This document shows positions 50,615 through 62,582 of a DNA stretch of 64,000 nt, piece after piece. The notes under the pieces are model-generated. The model was not told the origin of the DNA, did no database searches, and worked only from the letters and a program-made list of their open reading frames with translations. The stretch lies in NCBI GenBank assembly GCA_035998685.1, contig DASYHK010000004.1, positions 1 through 64,000 on the forward strand, given 5' to 3'. This DNA is from Devosia_A sp035998685. GTDB lineage: Bacteria; Pseudomonadota; Alphaproteobacteria; Rhizobiales; Devosiaceae. Within the stretch, counting starts at the first letter, position 1. Each line of letters opens with the position of its first letter. Made by a program: the position numbers and the translations under genes.

Positions 50615-51436
50615 ATGCAAGAAGGCCGGAAGATGACGTACGAGAAGGTCGACGGCGGCCGGTTCGGGCCCTGGGCGGTGGTAACGGGTGCGTCCTCCGG
50701 GATCGGGCAGGAGTTCGCCCGGCAGCTCGCCGCCAATGGCCTCAACCTCGTCCTGGTATCGCGGCGGGAGGCGGCTCTCGAGCGAGTCGGGCAGGAACTC
50801 AGGCAAGGCCATGGCATCGCCTACCGGGTGATCGAAGCGGACCTTTCGGAGGAAGCCGGCCAGCGACGCGTTGTCGACGGCACCGCCGATCTCGATGTCG
50901 GCCTGCTGGTGTCGAACGCCGGCATGGGCCAGCCGGGAAACTTCCTGGCTTTCGACGAAAGCGATCTGAGGCGGGTCGCGCAGCTTAACGGCGTTTCGTA
51001 CATGTACCTGGCGCATGCCTTTGGGGGGCGCTTCGCGAAGCGGGGGAGGGGCGGAATCCTGCTGGTCTCGGCCCTCGGCGCCGACACGGGCGTGCCGTTC
51101 AATACGAAGGAGGCGGCGTCCAAGGCGATGGTCTCGACGCTGGGGCGCGGGCTGCATTATGAGTTCAAGCCGCTGGGCATCGACGTGTCTGTGCTGGTGG
51201 TCACCCCGACCCAAACGCCGATCATCGAGAAGATGGGGTTGCGGCTCGCGGACATGCCGATGAAGCCGATGCCGGTGGCGCAGTGCGTGCGGGCGGGGCT
51301 CAAGGGGCTGCAGGGAAACCGGCTGATGGTCGTCCCCGGCCTGTTCTACAGCCTCATGGTGCCATTGATGCCGCGTGGCTTGGCCCGCCGGATGACGGCC
51401 AATATGATGCGCAAGAGCACCAACTTCGTAACCTGA
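50615..51436 (+). CDS. SDR family protein lacking the catalytic tyrosine
   Basis: 273 residues. Cofactor motif TGASSGIG (24-31) and NAG (101-103) are intact and the active-site serine is at 152 (LLVSALGAD). The YxxxK motif reads E166-A-A-S-K170, so the tyrosine is replaced by glutamate (NTKEAASKAM). Overall similar to DltE-type short-chain dehydrogenases. Activity therefore uncertain. First gene of a two-gene operon with a TetR regulator, behind a palindromic operator. Confidence 0.85.
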   Translation: MQEGRKMTYEKVDGGRFGPWAVVTGASSGIGQEFARQLAANGLNLVLVSRREAALERVGQELRQGHGIAYRVIEADLSEEAGQRRVVDGTADLDVGLLVSNAGMGQPGNFLAFDESDLRRVAQLNGVSYMYLAHAFGGRFAKRGRGGILLVSALGADTGVPFNTKEAASKAMVSTLGRGLHYEFKPLGIDVSVLVVTPTQTPIIEKMGLRLADMPMKPMPVAQCVRAGLKGLQGNRLMVVPGLFYSLMVPLMPRGLARRMTANMMRKSTNFVT

Positions 51437-51444
51437 GACTGCAA

Positions 51445-52014
51445 ATGGCAAGAGGCAAGCAGAGCGCCGACAAGCGCGTGCGGCTGGCGAAGGCGGCGGT
51501 TGATCTTGCCTATCGGCAGGGGTACCGGCGGACGACGCTTGCCGATATTGCAGCGGAGTCGGGGGTGCCGCTTGGCAACCTTTACTACTACTACAAAACC
51601 AAGGACGATATCGGCGATGCCATCCTCGGGCACCGGGAGGGCGAGTTCGAGGCGCTGCGCACCCGTCTCGACGACCTGCCGACGCCGAGGGCTCGACTCC
51701 TGGCTTTCATCGACATGACAGTTCGCAACGCGGCAAATGTGGCCGAGCGCGGCTGCCCGATGGGCTCGCTGTGCGCGGAGCTGCTCAAGGAGGGCGGGCA
51801 ACTGGCGGAGCGCTCGAACATGCTCATGGCGAAGCCGATGGCCTGGATGGAGCTGCAGTTCTCGGCTCTTGGCCGTGCTGAGGCCGCCTCCGATCTCGCC
51901 CTGCAGCTGCAGTCGTCGCTGCAGGGCGCGTCGCTGATGACGCAGAGCTTTCACGACCCGAGCCTGCTGGAGCGCGAGGGGCGACGGCTGCAGTCCTGGA
52001 TCGAGACGCTCTGA
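51445..52014 (+). CDS. TetR/AcrR family regulator
   Basis: 189 residues from ATG 51445. HTH: VRLAKAAVDLAYRQGYRRTTLADIAAESGVPLGNLYYYYKTKDDIGDAIL; the ligand domain includes ERGCPMGSLCAELLKEGG, typical of the subfamily with a Cys-Pro kink. Starts 8 bp after the SDR stop and is presumably autoregulated through the palindrome at 50583-50598. Confidence 0.92.
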   Translation: MARGKQSADKRVRLAKAAVDLAYRQGYRRTTLADIAAESGVPLGNLYYYYKTKDDIGDAILGHREGEFEALRTRLDDLPTPRARLLAFIDMTVRNAANVAERGCPMGSLCAELLKEGGQLAERSNMLMAKPMAWMELQFSALGRAEAASDLALQLQSSLQGASLMTQSFHDPSLLEREGRRLQSWIETL

Positions 52015-52059
52015 AACCGCCGCCGGGACCTGCCCGACTACGGTAGGCATGTCCTCGGG

Positions 52060-55383
<3,324 letters not shown>

Positions 55384-55527
55384 CTTGGCTCTCTCGTCGG
55401 GGCGCGCATGCGGAATGGCGGCGCGGCGGCGCTGGTCAGTCATGGACTCTGCAGGTTAAGGGCGCTCTCTAGACGAAGCGGCGCGGGAAGGGAAGGGGGC
55501 GCGGAGCCTTCCCCAGCGACCCGACGA

Positions 55528-55560
55528 GAAAGGGCCGCCGGCTCTTGCGGCGGCGGCCCT
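55528..55560 (-). terminator. Terminator of the LysM gene
   Basis: Minus strand AGGGCCGCCG, loop CCGCAAGAGC, CGGCGGCCCT, then TTCTC: a 10-bp stem, 28 bp after the LysM protein stop. The U-run is short. Confidence 0.65.
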
Positions 55561-55588
55561 GCAATTCGTGGTGCTCAATCGGGCACTG

Positions 55589-56704
55589 TCAGCGGGCGGC
55601 GCGGATGCGGTCGACGTCGATCGTCCGCCCCTGCATGCAGAACGAGACTTCCGCCAGCGTGCCCTCGACGGTGACGCGGTCGCCTGGGTCGAAGCCGAGG
55701 TCGTCGTCCGCCGCCAGCGTGTAAAGCCGGCCGTTGTCGCCGCGCAGCGCCGGGCATTCAACGCCCTCGCTGGTCAGCGTGCCGGTCACCCGCACGGAAT
55801 CGTCATCCTCCGGCTCGGCGGAACGGATGCGGCGCACGTCGATGGTGGTGCCCTGCTGGCAGATGGACATTTCCGCGCGCACCCCTTGGACCTGCACGCG
55901 GTCGCCGCGCCCGAAGCCGTCGAGATCGCCGGCAAGGGTATAGAGCCGGCCGTCGTCGCCGCGGAGGGCAGGGCATTCCACGCCTTCGTTGGTGATGGTG
56001 CCGGTCACCGTCAGTCGCCGGGTGTTGCCGTCGTCGCCGCCGCCGTTGCCGCCGTCACCACTGCCGTCGCCGCCATCACTGCCCGGGAGGCGGAGGATGG
56101 TGCCGACGCGCAGGCTGCGCGGATCGACGTCGCGGTTGGCGGCGCGCAGGTCGGACAAGGCGATGCCGTGGCGGCGGGCGATGGATGACAGCGTATCGCC
56201 GGGGCGGACCCGGTACTGACCGATCCGATCCCCTGCGGGAGGCTCGGCCGGCGGCGCACCGGCGCCGGAGAGGTTTAGCCGCATGCCGACATAGATCTGG
56301 TTGGGGTTGTCGAGCTGGGGGTTAGCGGACATCAACCGGCCGATACTGGTCCCGCATCGCGCCGCGATCCGGTTCAGGGTGTCGCCGGCGCGGACGACGA
56401 CGCTGTCGCCGCAGGCGCCGGAAGGTCCGGTGGGGGTGGACGGCGCACCGCCGCTGCCGCCGGGGAGGCGCAGCCGGGTGCCGCGCTCGATGATGTTGGG
56501 GTTGGTGATCTGCGGGTTGGCGCGCAGCAGGCCGGAGATGGTCACGCCGCAGCGGTTGGCGATGCGGTTGAGCGTGTCGCCGAAGCCGACGGTGACCGAG
56601 GTCCCGCAGGAGGATTGGGCGGTCGCGGGGAGAGCCCCGCCGAGACTAAATCCACTCGAGATGAATATTGCGAGCGCCAGCGCTCGGGCCGTGATGGGTC
56701 GCAT
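55589..56704 (-). CDS. Secreted triple-LysM protein with two DUF5818-like domains
   Basis: 371 residues from ATG 56704, preceded by GGAGGAG. Signal peptide (MRPITARALALAIFISSGFSLGG), three LysM domains (SVTVGFGDTLNRIANRCGVT; SVVVRAGDTLNRIAARCGTS; QYRVRPGDTLSSIARRHGIA), a Gly/Asp-rich linker, and two near-identical domains (VTGTITNEGVECPALRGDDG... and VTGTLTSEGVECPALRGDNG...) of DUF5818 type. LysM binds peptidoglycan or chitin oligomers, so a periplasmic wall-associated role is likely. Confidence 0.88.
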   Translation of the reverse strand: MRPITARALALAIFISSGFSLGGALPATAQSSCGTSVTVGFGDTLNRIANRCGVTISGLLRANPQITNPNIIERGTRLRLPGGSGGAPSTPTGPSGACGDSVVVRAGDTLNRIAARCGTSIGRLMSANPQLDNPNQIYVGMRLNLSGAGAPPAEPPAGDRIGQYRVRPGDTLSSIARRHGIALSDLRAANRDVDPRSLRVGTILRLPGSDGGDGSGDGGNGGGDDGNTRRLTVTGTITNEGVECPALRGDDGRLYTLAGDLDGFGRGDRVQVQGVRAEMSICQQGTTIDVRRIRSAEPEDDDSVRVTGTLTSEGVECPALRGDNGRLYTLAADDDLGFDPGDRVTVEGTLAEVSFCMQGRTIDVDRIRAAR

Positions 56705-57015
56705 GTCAGGCTCCTCCGTGATTGCCACCCCTTGCCCGCAGAACCCCCTTTACACCAGCGAGGTTCCGCAGCAGGGACCAGTCAGGTCATTCAGCGACGT
56801 GCCCTCTCGGGTGCGGCACGCCTGCCTGCCGACTATGGAACCGGCCTTTCGCGGAAAGCGCTGCTGCGAAGACAGCCGGAAAGGGCATCGGATTGGCGGC
56901 GCATCCGGCAGGTAGAAACAATCGCCCAAGTCATTGAAACCGCAGCATCGGAGGCGCAGTTTCGGGGTTCGATACCGGCACGGCGAGGCCGTGCCGGCGC
57001 GCAAAGGAGAACAAC
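56705..57015. other. Intergenic region with the promoter of an ABC transporter
   Basis: 311 bp, no gene. Near the transporter is a palindromic stretch GCCGGCACGGC...GCCGTGCCGGC (CCGGCACGG at about 56973 and CCGTGCCGG at 56989), a 9-bp inverted repeat 19 bp before the start, and AAAGGAGAA as ribosome site. The hairpin could be regulatory or stabilise the mRNA. Confidence 0.5.
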
Positions 57016-57789
57016 ATGAAGCGCATCAACTTTCTTCTCGCTATCGGACTTGCACAGCTGGCGCTGGCAGCGCCCGTGCTCGCGCAGTCGGCGCTCGAGC
57101 AGATCGAAGAGGCCGGCGCCTTGCGGATCGGCACCGAAGGGACCTATGCCCCCTTCACCTACCACGACAGCACCGGCGCCCTCGTCGGGTTCGATGTGGA
57201 GATCGGGCGCGAGATCGCGGAACGCCTCGGGGTCGAGGCGGAGTTCGTTGAGGGACCCTGGGACGGGCTGATCGCCGGCATCGACGCCAACCGCTACGAC
57301 GTGGTGATCAACCAGGTCGGCATCAATCCGGAGCGCCAGGCGAAGTACGACTTCTCCGAACCCTATATCGCCTCCAAGGCGGCGCTGGTGGTGCGGGAGG
57401 ACAACGAGGACATCCAGAGCTTCGAGGATCTGGAGGGCAAGCGGGCGGCGCAGACGCTGACCAGCAATTACGGCAAGATGGCCCAGGAATATGGTGCCGA
57501 AGTCGTGCCGACGGAGGGTTTCGATCAGTCGATCGCGCTGGTGTTGCAGGGGCGTGCCGACGCCACGATCAATGACAGCCTGTCGTTCTACGACTTCCGC
57601 AAGCAGCAACCCGACGCCGAGCTGAAGATCGCGGCGACGCAGGCCGACGCCGATTTCTCGGGCGTGCTGCTGGCCAAAGGCAAGCCGGACCTGCTGCAGG
57701 CGATCAACGAGGCGCTGGCGGAAATCAAGGAGGACGGCACCTATTCCGAGATCTCCGAGAAGTATTTCGGCGAGGACGTTTCGCAGTAG
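57016..57789 (+). CDS. Amino acid (cystine-type) ABC transporter substrate-binding protein
   Basis: 257 residues with a signal peptide (MKRINFLLAIGLAQLALAAPVLAQ). Family 3 solute-binding fold: LRIGTEGTYAPFTYHDSTGALVGFDVEIGREIAERLG, NRYDVVINQVGINPERQAKYDFSEPY, and GRADATINDSLSFYDF. Close in pattern to FliY/TcyJ cystine-binding proteins; ligand inferred. First gene of a three-gene import system. Confidence 0.92.
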   Translation: MKRINFLLAIGLAQLALAAPVLAQSALEQIEEAGALRIGTEGTYAPFTYHDSTGALVGFDVEIGREIAERLGVEAEFVEGPWDGLIAGIDANRYDVVINQVGINPERQAKYDFSEPYIASKAALVVREDNEDIQSFEDLEGKRAAQTLTSNYGKMAQEYGAEVVPTEGFDQSIALVLQGRADATINDSLSFYDFRKQQPDAELKIAATQADADFSGVLLAKGKPDLLQAINEALAEIKEDGTYSEISEKYFGEDVSQ

Positions 57790-57814
57790 CCAGCCGGCGA
57801 TTGCGCAATCCTGC

Positions 57815-57846
57815 GGATCGGCCGATGCTCTCGGCCGGTCCTTTTT
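57815..57846 (+). terminator. Intra-operon terminator after the binding protein
   Basis: GGATCGGCCGA, loop TGCTC, TCGGCCGGTCC, then TTTTT: 11-bp stem with one wobble and a U-run, between the binding-protein and permease genes. Partial termination here would keep the binding protein in excess over the membrane components. Confidence 0.85.
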
Positions 57847-57867
57847 CATGAGCTGACGGAAGCGCCG

Positions 57868-58548
57868 ATGCCCCCCTGGCTGTCCCTGATGCTGGAATCG
57901 CTCCCGTCGCTGCTCTGGGCGTGCCTGCTCTTCACCATCCCGCTGACGCTGCTGTCCTTTGCGCTGGGCCTGGGCGTCGGCTTCGTCGCGGCACTGGTGC
58001 GGCTGTTCGCGCCGGCGCCACTGGCGCTGATCGTCCACTTCTACGTCTGGGTGTTCCGGGGCACGCCGCTGCTGGTGCAGCTGTTCCTCATCTTCTACGG
58101 CCTGCCGAGCGTCGGCATCGTGCTGGATGCCTTCCCCGCCGCCGTAATCGGCTTTACGCTCAATGTCGGCGCCTATTCATCCGAGATCATCCGGGCCGTG
58201 CTGTCCTCGGTACCCAAGGGGCAGTGGGAGGCGGCCTATTCGATCGGCATGACGTGGTCGCAGGCGATGCGGCGCACCATCCTGCCGCAGGCTGGGCGCA
58301 TCGCCGTGCCGCCGCTCTCCAACACCTTCATCTCGCTGGTCAAGGACACCTCGCTCGCCGCCGCAATTACCGTGCCGGAACTGTTCCGGGCCGGGCAGCG
58401 GATCGTCGCCACGACCTATGAGCCGCTGATCCTCTATGTAGAGGTGGCGCTGATCTACCTCGTGGTGAGTTCGGTGCTCTCAGGTCTCCAGGGGCGGCTC
58501 GAGAAGCGTCTCTCCCGCTATGGCGGCTATCTCGAAGCGGCCTCATGA
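57868..58548 (+). CDS. Amino acid ABC transporter permease
   Basis: 226 residues of the HisMQ/GlnP family with about five membrane segments. The EAA loop is SVPKGQWEAAYSIGMTWSQAMRRTILPQAGRIAVPPL. Pairs with the preceding binding protein and the following ATPase; overlaps the latter by ATGA. Confidence 0.94.
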   Translation: MPPWLSLMLESLPSLLWACLLFTIPLTLLSFALGLGVGFVAALVRLFAPAPLALIVHFYVWVFRGTPLLVQLFLIFYGLPSVGIVLDAFPAAVIGFTLNVGAYSSEIIRAVLSSVPKGQWEAAYSIGMTWSQAMRRTILPQAGRIAVPPLSNTFISLVKDTSLAAAITVPELFRAGQRIVATTYEPLILYVEVALIYLVVSSVLSGLQGRLEKRLSRYGGYLEAAS

Positions 58549-59306
58549 TCGCGCTCGAGGAGATCGACAAGAGCTTCGACGACTTGCACGTCCTCAAGGG
58601 GACGAGCCTCACGGTGCGGGAGGGCGGCGTGACCGCTCTCATTGGTCCTTCCGGCAGCGGCAAGTCGACGCTGCTGCGCTGCGTCAACCTGCTGGAGATC
58701 CCGCAATCCGGCCGCGTGCGCATCGATGACGCGATGATCGCGTTCACGCCCGGCGGCAAGGTCGACCGCAAGGCGGTGCTGGCGCTGCGGCGGAAGACCG
58801 GCATGGTGTTCCAGAACTTCCAGCTGTTTCCTCACCTCACGGCGCTCGAGAACGTCATGGAGGGGCTGCTGACGGTTCTGCGGTGGGACCGCGGCAGGGC
58901 CCGACAGCGGGCCGAGGACCTGCTGGAGAAGGTGGGCATGTCCGAGAAGGCCGATGCCTGGCCATCCAGCCTTTCGGGTGGCCAGCAGCAGCGGGTCGCC
59001 ATTGCCCGGGCGCTGGCCCCCTCACCCAAGGTGTTGCTTTGCGACGAGCCGACCTCGGCGCTCGACCCGGAGCTGGCGGTGGAGGTGGTCGAGGTGCTGG
59101 CGCAACTCGCGCGCGAGGGTACCACCATGCTGATGGCCACCCACGACCTCCGCCTCGCGGCCAGCATTGCCAGCGAGGTGGTGTTCCTCGACGGCGGCGT
59201 GGTCGTCGAGTCGGGGCCGGCGACCCAGCTCTTCGGCGCGCCGCAGCGGAACCGGACGAAGCAGTTCGTCTCGACGCTGACCGCGCAGGAGCGGCCGCCG
59301 GCGTAG
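58545..59306 (+). CDS. Amino acid ABC transporter ATP-binding protein
   Basis: 253 residues: Walker A GPSGSGKST, Q-loop FQNFQLFPHLTALENV, signature LSGGQQQRVAIARAL, Walker B VLLCDEPTSALDPEL, H-loop ATHDLRLAASIA. GlnQ-type ATPase powering uptake of a polar amino acid, probably cystine. Confidence 0.95.
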   Translation: MIALEEIDKSFDDLHVLKGTSLTVREGGVTALIGPSGSGKSTLLRCVNLLEIPQSGRVRIDDAMIAFTPGGKVDRKAVLALRRKTGMVFQNFQLFPHLTALENVMEGLLTVLRWDRGRARQRAEDLLEKVGMSEKADAWPSSLSGGQQQRVAIARALAPSPKVLLCDEPTSALDPELAVEVVEVLAQLAREGTTMLMATHDLRLAASIASEVVFLDGGVVVESGPATQLFGAPQRNRTKQFVSTLTAQERPPA

Positions 59307-59482
59307 GAGGGCACTGCTGCAGGTGCGGCATTGGCAGGCAGCTCAACTTGATCTGGGACCTTCGGCGGGATGCAGCCTTTGCGACAGTCGCGGAGGGTGG
59401 ATGCGCACGGGCATCCGGCGCCACCGTGGGCTTCGGGTGGCGATGGGGCAGGGCAGCCCTACCTGTTGACTTCTCCAAACGC

Positions 59483-59516
59483 GTAAGTCATTACTTACGT
59501 GTAAGTGATGACTTAC
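59483..59516. promoter_or_regulatory. Two tandem ArsR operator palindromes
   Basis: GTAAGTCATTACTTAC (59483-59498) and GTAAGTGATGACTTAC (59501-59516), both GTAAGT-N4-ACTTAC, spaced 18 bp centre to centre. They overlap the likely promoter (TTGACT at 59466-59471) and precede the ArsR start at 59526. Confidence 0.85.
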
Positions 59517-59525
59517 GGAAAAGCG

Positions 59526-59849
59526 ATGACCAGTACAACGAGTGGATGGACGGCGCTGGCCGATCCGACCCGGCGGGCGATCTTCGAGCAGCTGATCGAG
59601 CACCCCAGCGCGGTCAATGACCTGGCCCGCGACCTGCCCGTCAGCCGCCCGGCGGTTTCGCAGCATCTGAAGGTGCTGAAGGATGCCGGTCTGGTCGTCG
59701 ATAAGCGAGCCGGCAAGCAGCGCATCTATCAGGTCGAGCCCGAGGGGCTGGCCGCGCTGCGGGCCGAACTCGACCGCTTCTGGAGCAAGACACTCGCGGC
59801 CTACAAGACAGCCGTCGAGCACCCGACAAAAGGAGATCCGACACCATGA
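59526..59849 (+). CDS. ArsR family winged-helix regulator
   Basis: 107 residues from ATG 59526, the first start after the operators; GTG 59505 or ATG 59508 would put coding sequence into the second palindrome. HTH: WTALADPTRRAIFEQLIEHPSAVNDLARDLPVSRPAVSQHLKVLKDAGLVVDKRAGKQRIYQV. No metal-binding cysteines, so of the SRPBCC-partner type rather than metal sensing. ATGA overlap with the next gene. Confidence 0.92.
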   Translation: MTSTTSGWTALADPTRRAIFEQLIEHPSAVNDLARDLPVSRPAVSQHLKVLKDAGLVVDKRAGKQRIYQVEPEGLAALRAELDRFWSKTLAAYKTAVEHPTKGDPTP

Positions 59850-60331
59850 ATACCCTCTCACCAGACACTTCCGTGCGGGCGTCAATCGTCGTCGACGCGC
59901 CGATCCTGCGGGCTTTCAAGGTTTTCACCGAGGGTTTCGGCAGCTTCAAGCCGCGCGAGCACAACCTGCTCAAGGTGGACATCGCGGAGACCGTGTTCGA
60001 ACCGAAGGTCGGCGGCTTCCTCTATGACCGCGGGGTCGACGGGAGTGTCTGCCGCTGGGCGCGGGTGCTCGCCTACGACCCGCCCGACCGGGTCCTGCTG
60101 AGCTGGGATATCAGTCCCCGGTGGCAGCTCGAGGTCGATCCGCAGAAGGCCAGCGAGTGGGAAGTCCGCTTCATCGCGGAGTCTCCGCAACGCACGCGGG
60201 TCGAGATCGAGCACCGCAAGCTCGAACGCCATGGCGAGGGCTGGGAGGGCGCTCGTGACGGCGTTGCCGCAGACCAAGGCTGGCCGCTCTATCTGCAGCG
60301 ATATGCAGAGCGGATAGCGAGGGAGCGCTGA
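59846..60331 (+). CDS. SRPBCC (AHSA1-like) protein
   Basis: 161 residues of the START-like SRPBCC fold: SVRASIVVDAPILRAFKVFTEGFGSFKPREHNLL, GGFLYDRGVDGSVCRWARVLAYDPPDRVLLSWDISP and VEIEHRKLERHGEGWEGARDGVAADQGWPLYLQRYAE. ArsR-SRPBCC pairs are a common two-gene operon; ligand unknown. Confidence 0.9.
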   Translation: MNTLSPDTSVRASIVVDAPILRAFKVFTEGFGSFKPREHNLLKVDIAETVFEPKVGGFLYDRGVDGSVCRWARVLAYDPPDRVLLSWDISPRWQLEVDPQKASEWEVRFIAESPQRTRVEIEHRKLERHGEGWEGARDGVAADQGWPLYLQRYAERIARER

Positions 60332-60445
60332 GCCCTGCTATCACCGCATCGGCGGCTTCCCATGCCGGCGCGCCGGTCCGCCAGCGGCCTGCCGTCTGAC
60401 AGGGAGGCTGCTGACAGCTCTCATCCGGTCTCATCCGGCGAGGTG

Positions 60446-61351
60446 CTACTGCAGCAGCGGCTTCTTGAGGAAGTTGTTGCGATCGGCAGACTTCAGGCGG
60501 ATCCAGCTCTCGCGGCCGTCGCGGACGATGCGCATGGGCAGTTCCGCGCCGGCGGGGCCGGTGTCCCAGAGCTTGCGGTAGAAGTCGGCGAGGCCTTCGA
60601 CCTCGCTGTCGCGGATGTCGGAGATGATGTCGCCGCGCTGCAGGCCGGCCTGGGCGGCCGGGCCGCCGTCGGCGACGCTCATCACCACCACCTGGCCGTC
60701 GCTCTCGGCGGAGAAGACGCCGAGCCAGGGGCGCGGGGGACGGTCCGCCTGGCCGCGGGTCAGGAGGTCGTCGAGGATGGGCGGCAGCAGGTCGATCGGC
60801 ACGCTCATGTTGATGTCGGCGACCTCGCCGTCGGCGATCATCTGCAGGCGCAGCGAACCGATGCCGAGCAGGGCGCCGTCGGCGCCGATCAGCGCGGCGC
60901 CGCCCCAGGAGGGGTGGGCGGGGGCGGTAAAGATCGCTTCGTCGAGCAGGTACTCCCAGTAGCCGGCGAATTCCTGCTTGGCGACGATGCTGGTGCGGAT
61001 GGAATTGCCGACGCCATCGGCGAGGATGACGGCGTCGCCGAGCCGTGCGCCTTTGGTCGAACCCATCTCCAGCGCCGGCAGGTCCAGCGAACCGAGGGCC
61101 TGCACCAGTCCAAAGCCGGTCTGCTGGTCGTAGGCGAGGGCGTGGGCGGCGACGACGCGGCCGTCATGGGTGGTGAGCCAGACCTCCTCGGCCTCGGTGA
61201 TCAGATAGCCGATGGTGAGAACGAGGCCATCCTCGCGGATCAGCACGCCGCTGCCCTCCCGGAGGGTGCCGAGGGTCGATGCTGTGAAGGCATCATCCGG
61301 GATGGTGGCGCGGACGGCCAGTACGGAGCGGAGTGTGGGATCGATATCCAT
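60446..61351 (-). CDS. HtrA-like protein with degenerate catalytic triad
   Basis: 301 residues from ATG 61351 (MDIDPTLRSVLAVRATIPDD). Trypsin-like double barrel plus a C-terminal PDZ domain (about 210-285: WLGVFSAESDGQVVVMSVADGGPAAQAGLQRGDIISDI). All three catalytic positions are changed: VLTIGYLI instead of VLTNxHV (Tyr49), QTGFGLV for TDLAVL (Gly79) and HPSWGGAAL for GNSGGPL (Trp149). No signal peptide. A binding or chaperone role rather than proteolysis is inferred. Confidence 0.85.
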   Translation of the reverse strand: MDIDPTLRSVLAVRATIPDDAFTASTLGTLREGSGVLIREDGLVLTIGYLITEAEEVWLTTHDGRVVAAHALAYDQQTGFGLVQALGSLDLPALEMGSTKGARLGDAVILADGVGNSIRTSIVAKQEFAGYWEYLLDEAIFTAPAHPSWGGAALIGADGALLGIGSLRLQMIADGEVADINMSVPIDLLPPILDDLLTRGQADRPPRPWLGVFSAESDGQVVVMSVADGGPAAQAGLQRGDIISDIRDSEVEGLADFYRKLWDTGPAGAELPMRIVRDGRESWIRLKSADRNNFLKKPLLQ

Positions 61352-61665
61352 GCCTTGCCTTGATCCGGTGTGGCGCCATTGGCGGGCGTGTGGTGCTTGC
61401 CTCAAAGGTAGGGGGCAGGGCGGGCGCTCGCAAGGGTGTGGGGCGTGGTGGAGATGCTCTGTTGCCCTAGGAACGTTCCAATCGGCTTGCCGCTACCCCC
61501 TCCCGATCCATCCCCGCAAGGGGGAGGGTGTGGCATCGGAGACGTGGCACGATCGTGCTCCAACCACAGGACGGCACCTCCGGCGCCGGCGGCTACGTGG
61601 CGGTCAAGGAACGATCGCGGCGGGCAGGAATTTCTGCTTCGGAAAGCGTTACAGGAGATTGCCGG
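61352..61665. other. Intergenic stretch with a GC-rich repeat
   Basis: No gene. Positions 61497-61533 hold CCCCTCCCGATCCATCCCCG then CAAGGGGGAGGGTG, the recurring GC-rich core. The right part should contain the promoter of the secreted protein gene; nothing convincing picked. Confidence 0.5.
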
Positions 61666-62142
61666 ATGACTTCACCTGCCTCGGCCCTTGCCATCGTCGC
61701 CGGCCTGCTCGCGGCCGGCCCCGCCGCCGCCCAGGTCGGCGCCACTATCGACAGCCGAAACAGCCCGTCGGCGCTGCGCTGTTCAGCATTGGCGGAGCTG
61801 AACGAGGCGGAGCGGCCGGCGGCAATCTATTTCCTTGCGGGCTACGCCAGCGGAGAGCGTGACGCCACTGCCTTCGCCACGGTCGGTCCAACCGACACCT
61901 TGGGCATCGACACGCCGGAGGAAGGCAGCGGGGCGAACGACGCCGGCGTTCAGCAACCTGACGCGCCTGCGCTGACGCCGGAAGAGGACGAGCAGTTCAC
62001 GGACGCGGGCCCTACCGGCGGGCCACCGGCGGCGATCCTGCCGACGGTGCCGGTCGAGGCGGTGCTGGCGGCCTGCGGGCAATCGCCCGACAGCCGCATC
62101 ATCGATATGATCATCACCCAGAGCGCCGTCGTCACCAATTAG
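61666..62142 (+). CDS. Secreted hypothetical protein, HdeA-like pattern
   Basis: 158 residues from ATG 61666 with AGGAGA 7 bp upstream. Signal peptide (MTSPASALAIVAGLLAAGPAAAQ). RCSALAELNEAERPAAIYFLAGYASGERDA resembles the Cys...GY(ax)G core of HdeA/HdeB acid-stress chaperones, with a partner cysteine at AACGQSPDSRIIDMI; between them is a long acidic Pro/Gly-rich insert. Resemblance is partial. Confidence 0.75.
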   Translation: MTSPASALAIVAGLLAAGPAAAQVGATIDSRNSPSALRCSALAELNEAERPAAIYFLAGYASGERDATAFATVGPTDTLGIDTPEEGSGANDAGVQQPDAPALTPEEDEQFTDAGPTGGPPAAILPTVPVEAVLAACGQSPDSRIIDMIITQSAVVTN

Positions 62143-62145
62143 CGG

Positions 62146-62454
62146 TCACTCCTCTGGCTCGGTCGTGAAGAGCAGTGGAAAGCCCTGCGACCGTGCCATG
62201 TCGGTGGCGCGGGTGGCCTTGGTCTCGGCGACCTCGCGGGTGAAGACGGCAACGACGCAGCTGCCCTTCTGGTGGGCAGTCAGCATGACCTTGAGCGCCG
62301 TGTCCTCGCCCATGCCGAATTCGGCCTTCAGCACCCGGACGACGAACTCGCGCGGAGTGAAGTCATCGTTGACGAGGATGACCTTGTGCAGGGGTGGACG
62401 CGCCGTCTTCCGCAGCGTCCTCGTCCGTGGCTTGGTGTCGGTGGTCCCGGACAT
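62146..62454 (-). CDS. clpS: ATP-dependent Clp protease adaptor ClpS
   Basis: 102 residues from ATG 62454, with GGAGGTGA as ribosome site. Core ClpS: HKVILVNDDFTPREFVVRVLKAEFGM...MLTAHQKGSCVVAVFTREVAETKATRATDMARSQGFPLLFTTEPEE. Delivers N-degron substrates to ClpAP. The basic N-terminal segment (TKPRTRTLRKTARPP) is typical. Its stop abuts the convergent secreted protein gene; clpA is not visible in this window. Confidence 0.96.
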   Translation of the reverse strand: MSGTTDTKPRTRTLRKTARPPLHKVILVNDDFTPREFVVRVLKAEFGMGEDTALKVMLTAHQKGSCVVAVFTREVAETKATRATDMARSQGFPLLFTTEPEE

Positions 62455-62582
62455 TGGATTCACCTCCAAGGCTGACTGCTGCCAATCTAACAAATTTTCC
62501 GGCGGCGGCCCAGCATCGGTTCTTGTTCCGGCGCCGCGCCGGTGCGAGTCTCGGTGTTTCAGTTGTGCCAGCAGAGGAGGCG

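Noticed and set aside
56950..57010. tRNA suspected from GGGTTCGATACC
   Set aside because: No acceptor stem, D arm or anticodon arm can be folded around it; the nearby palindrome is a simple hairpin before the ABC gene.
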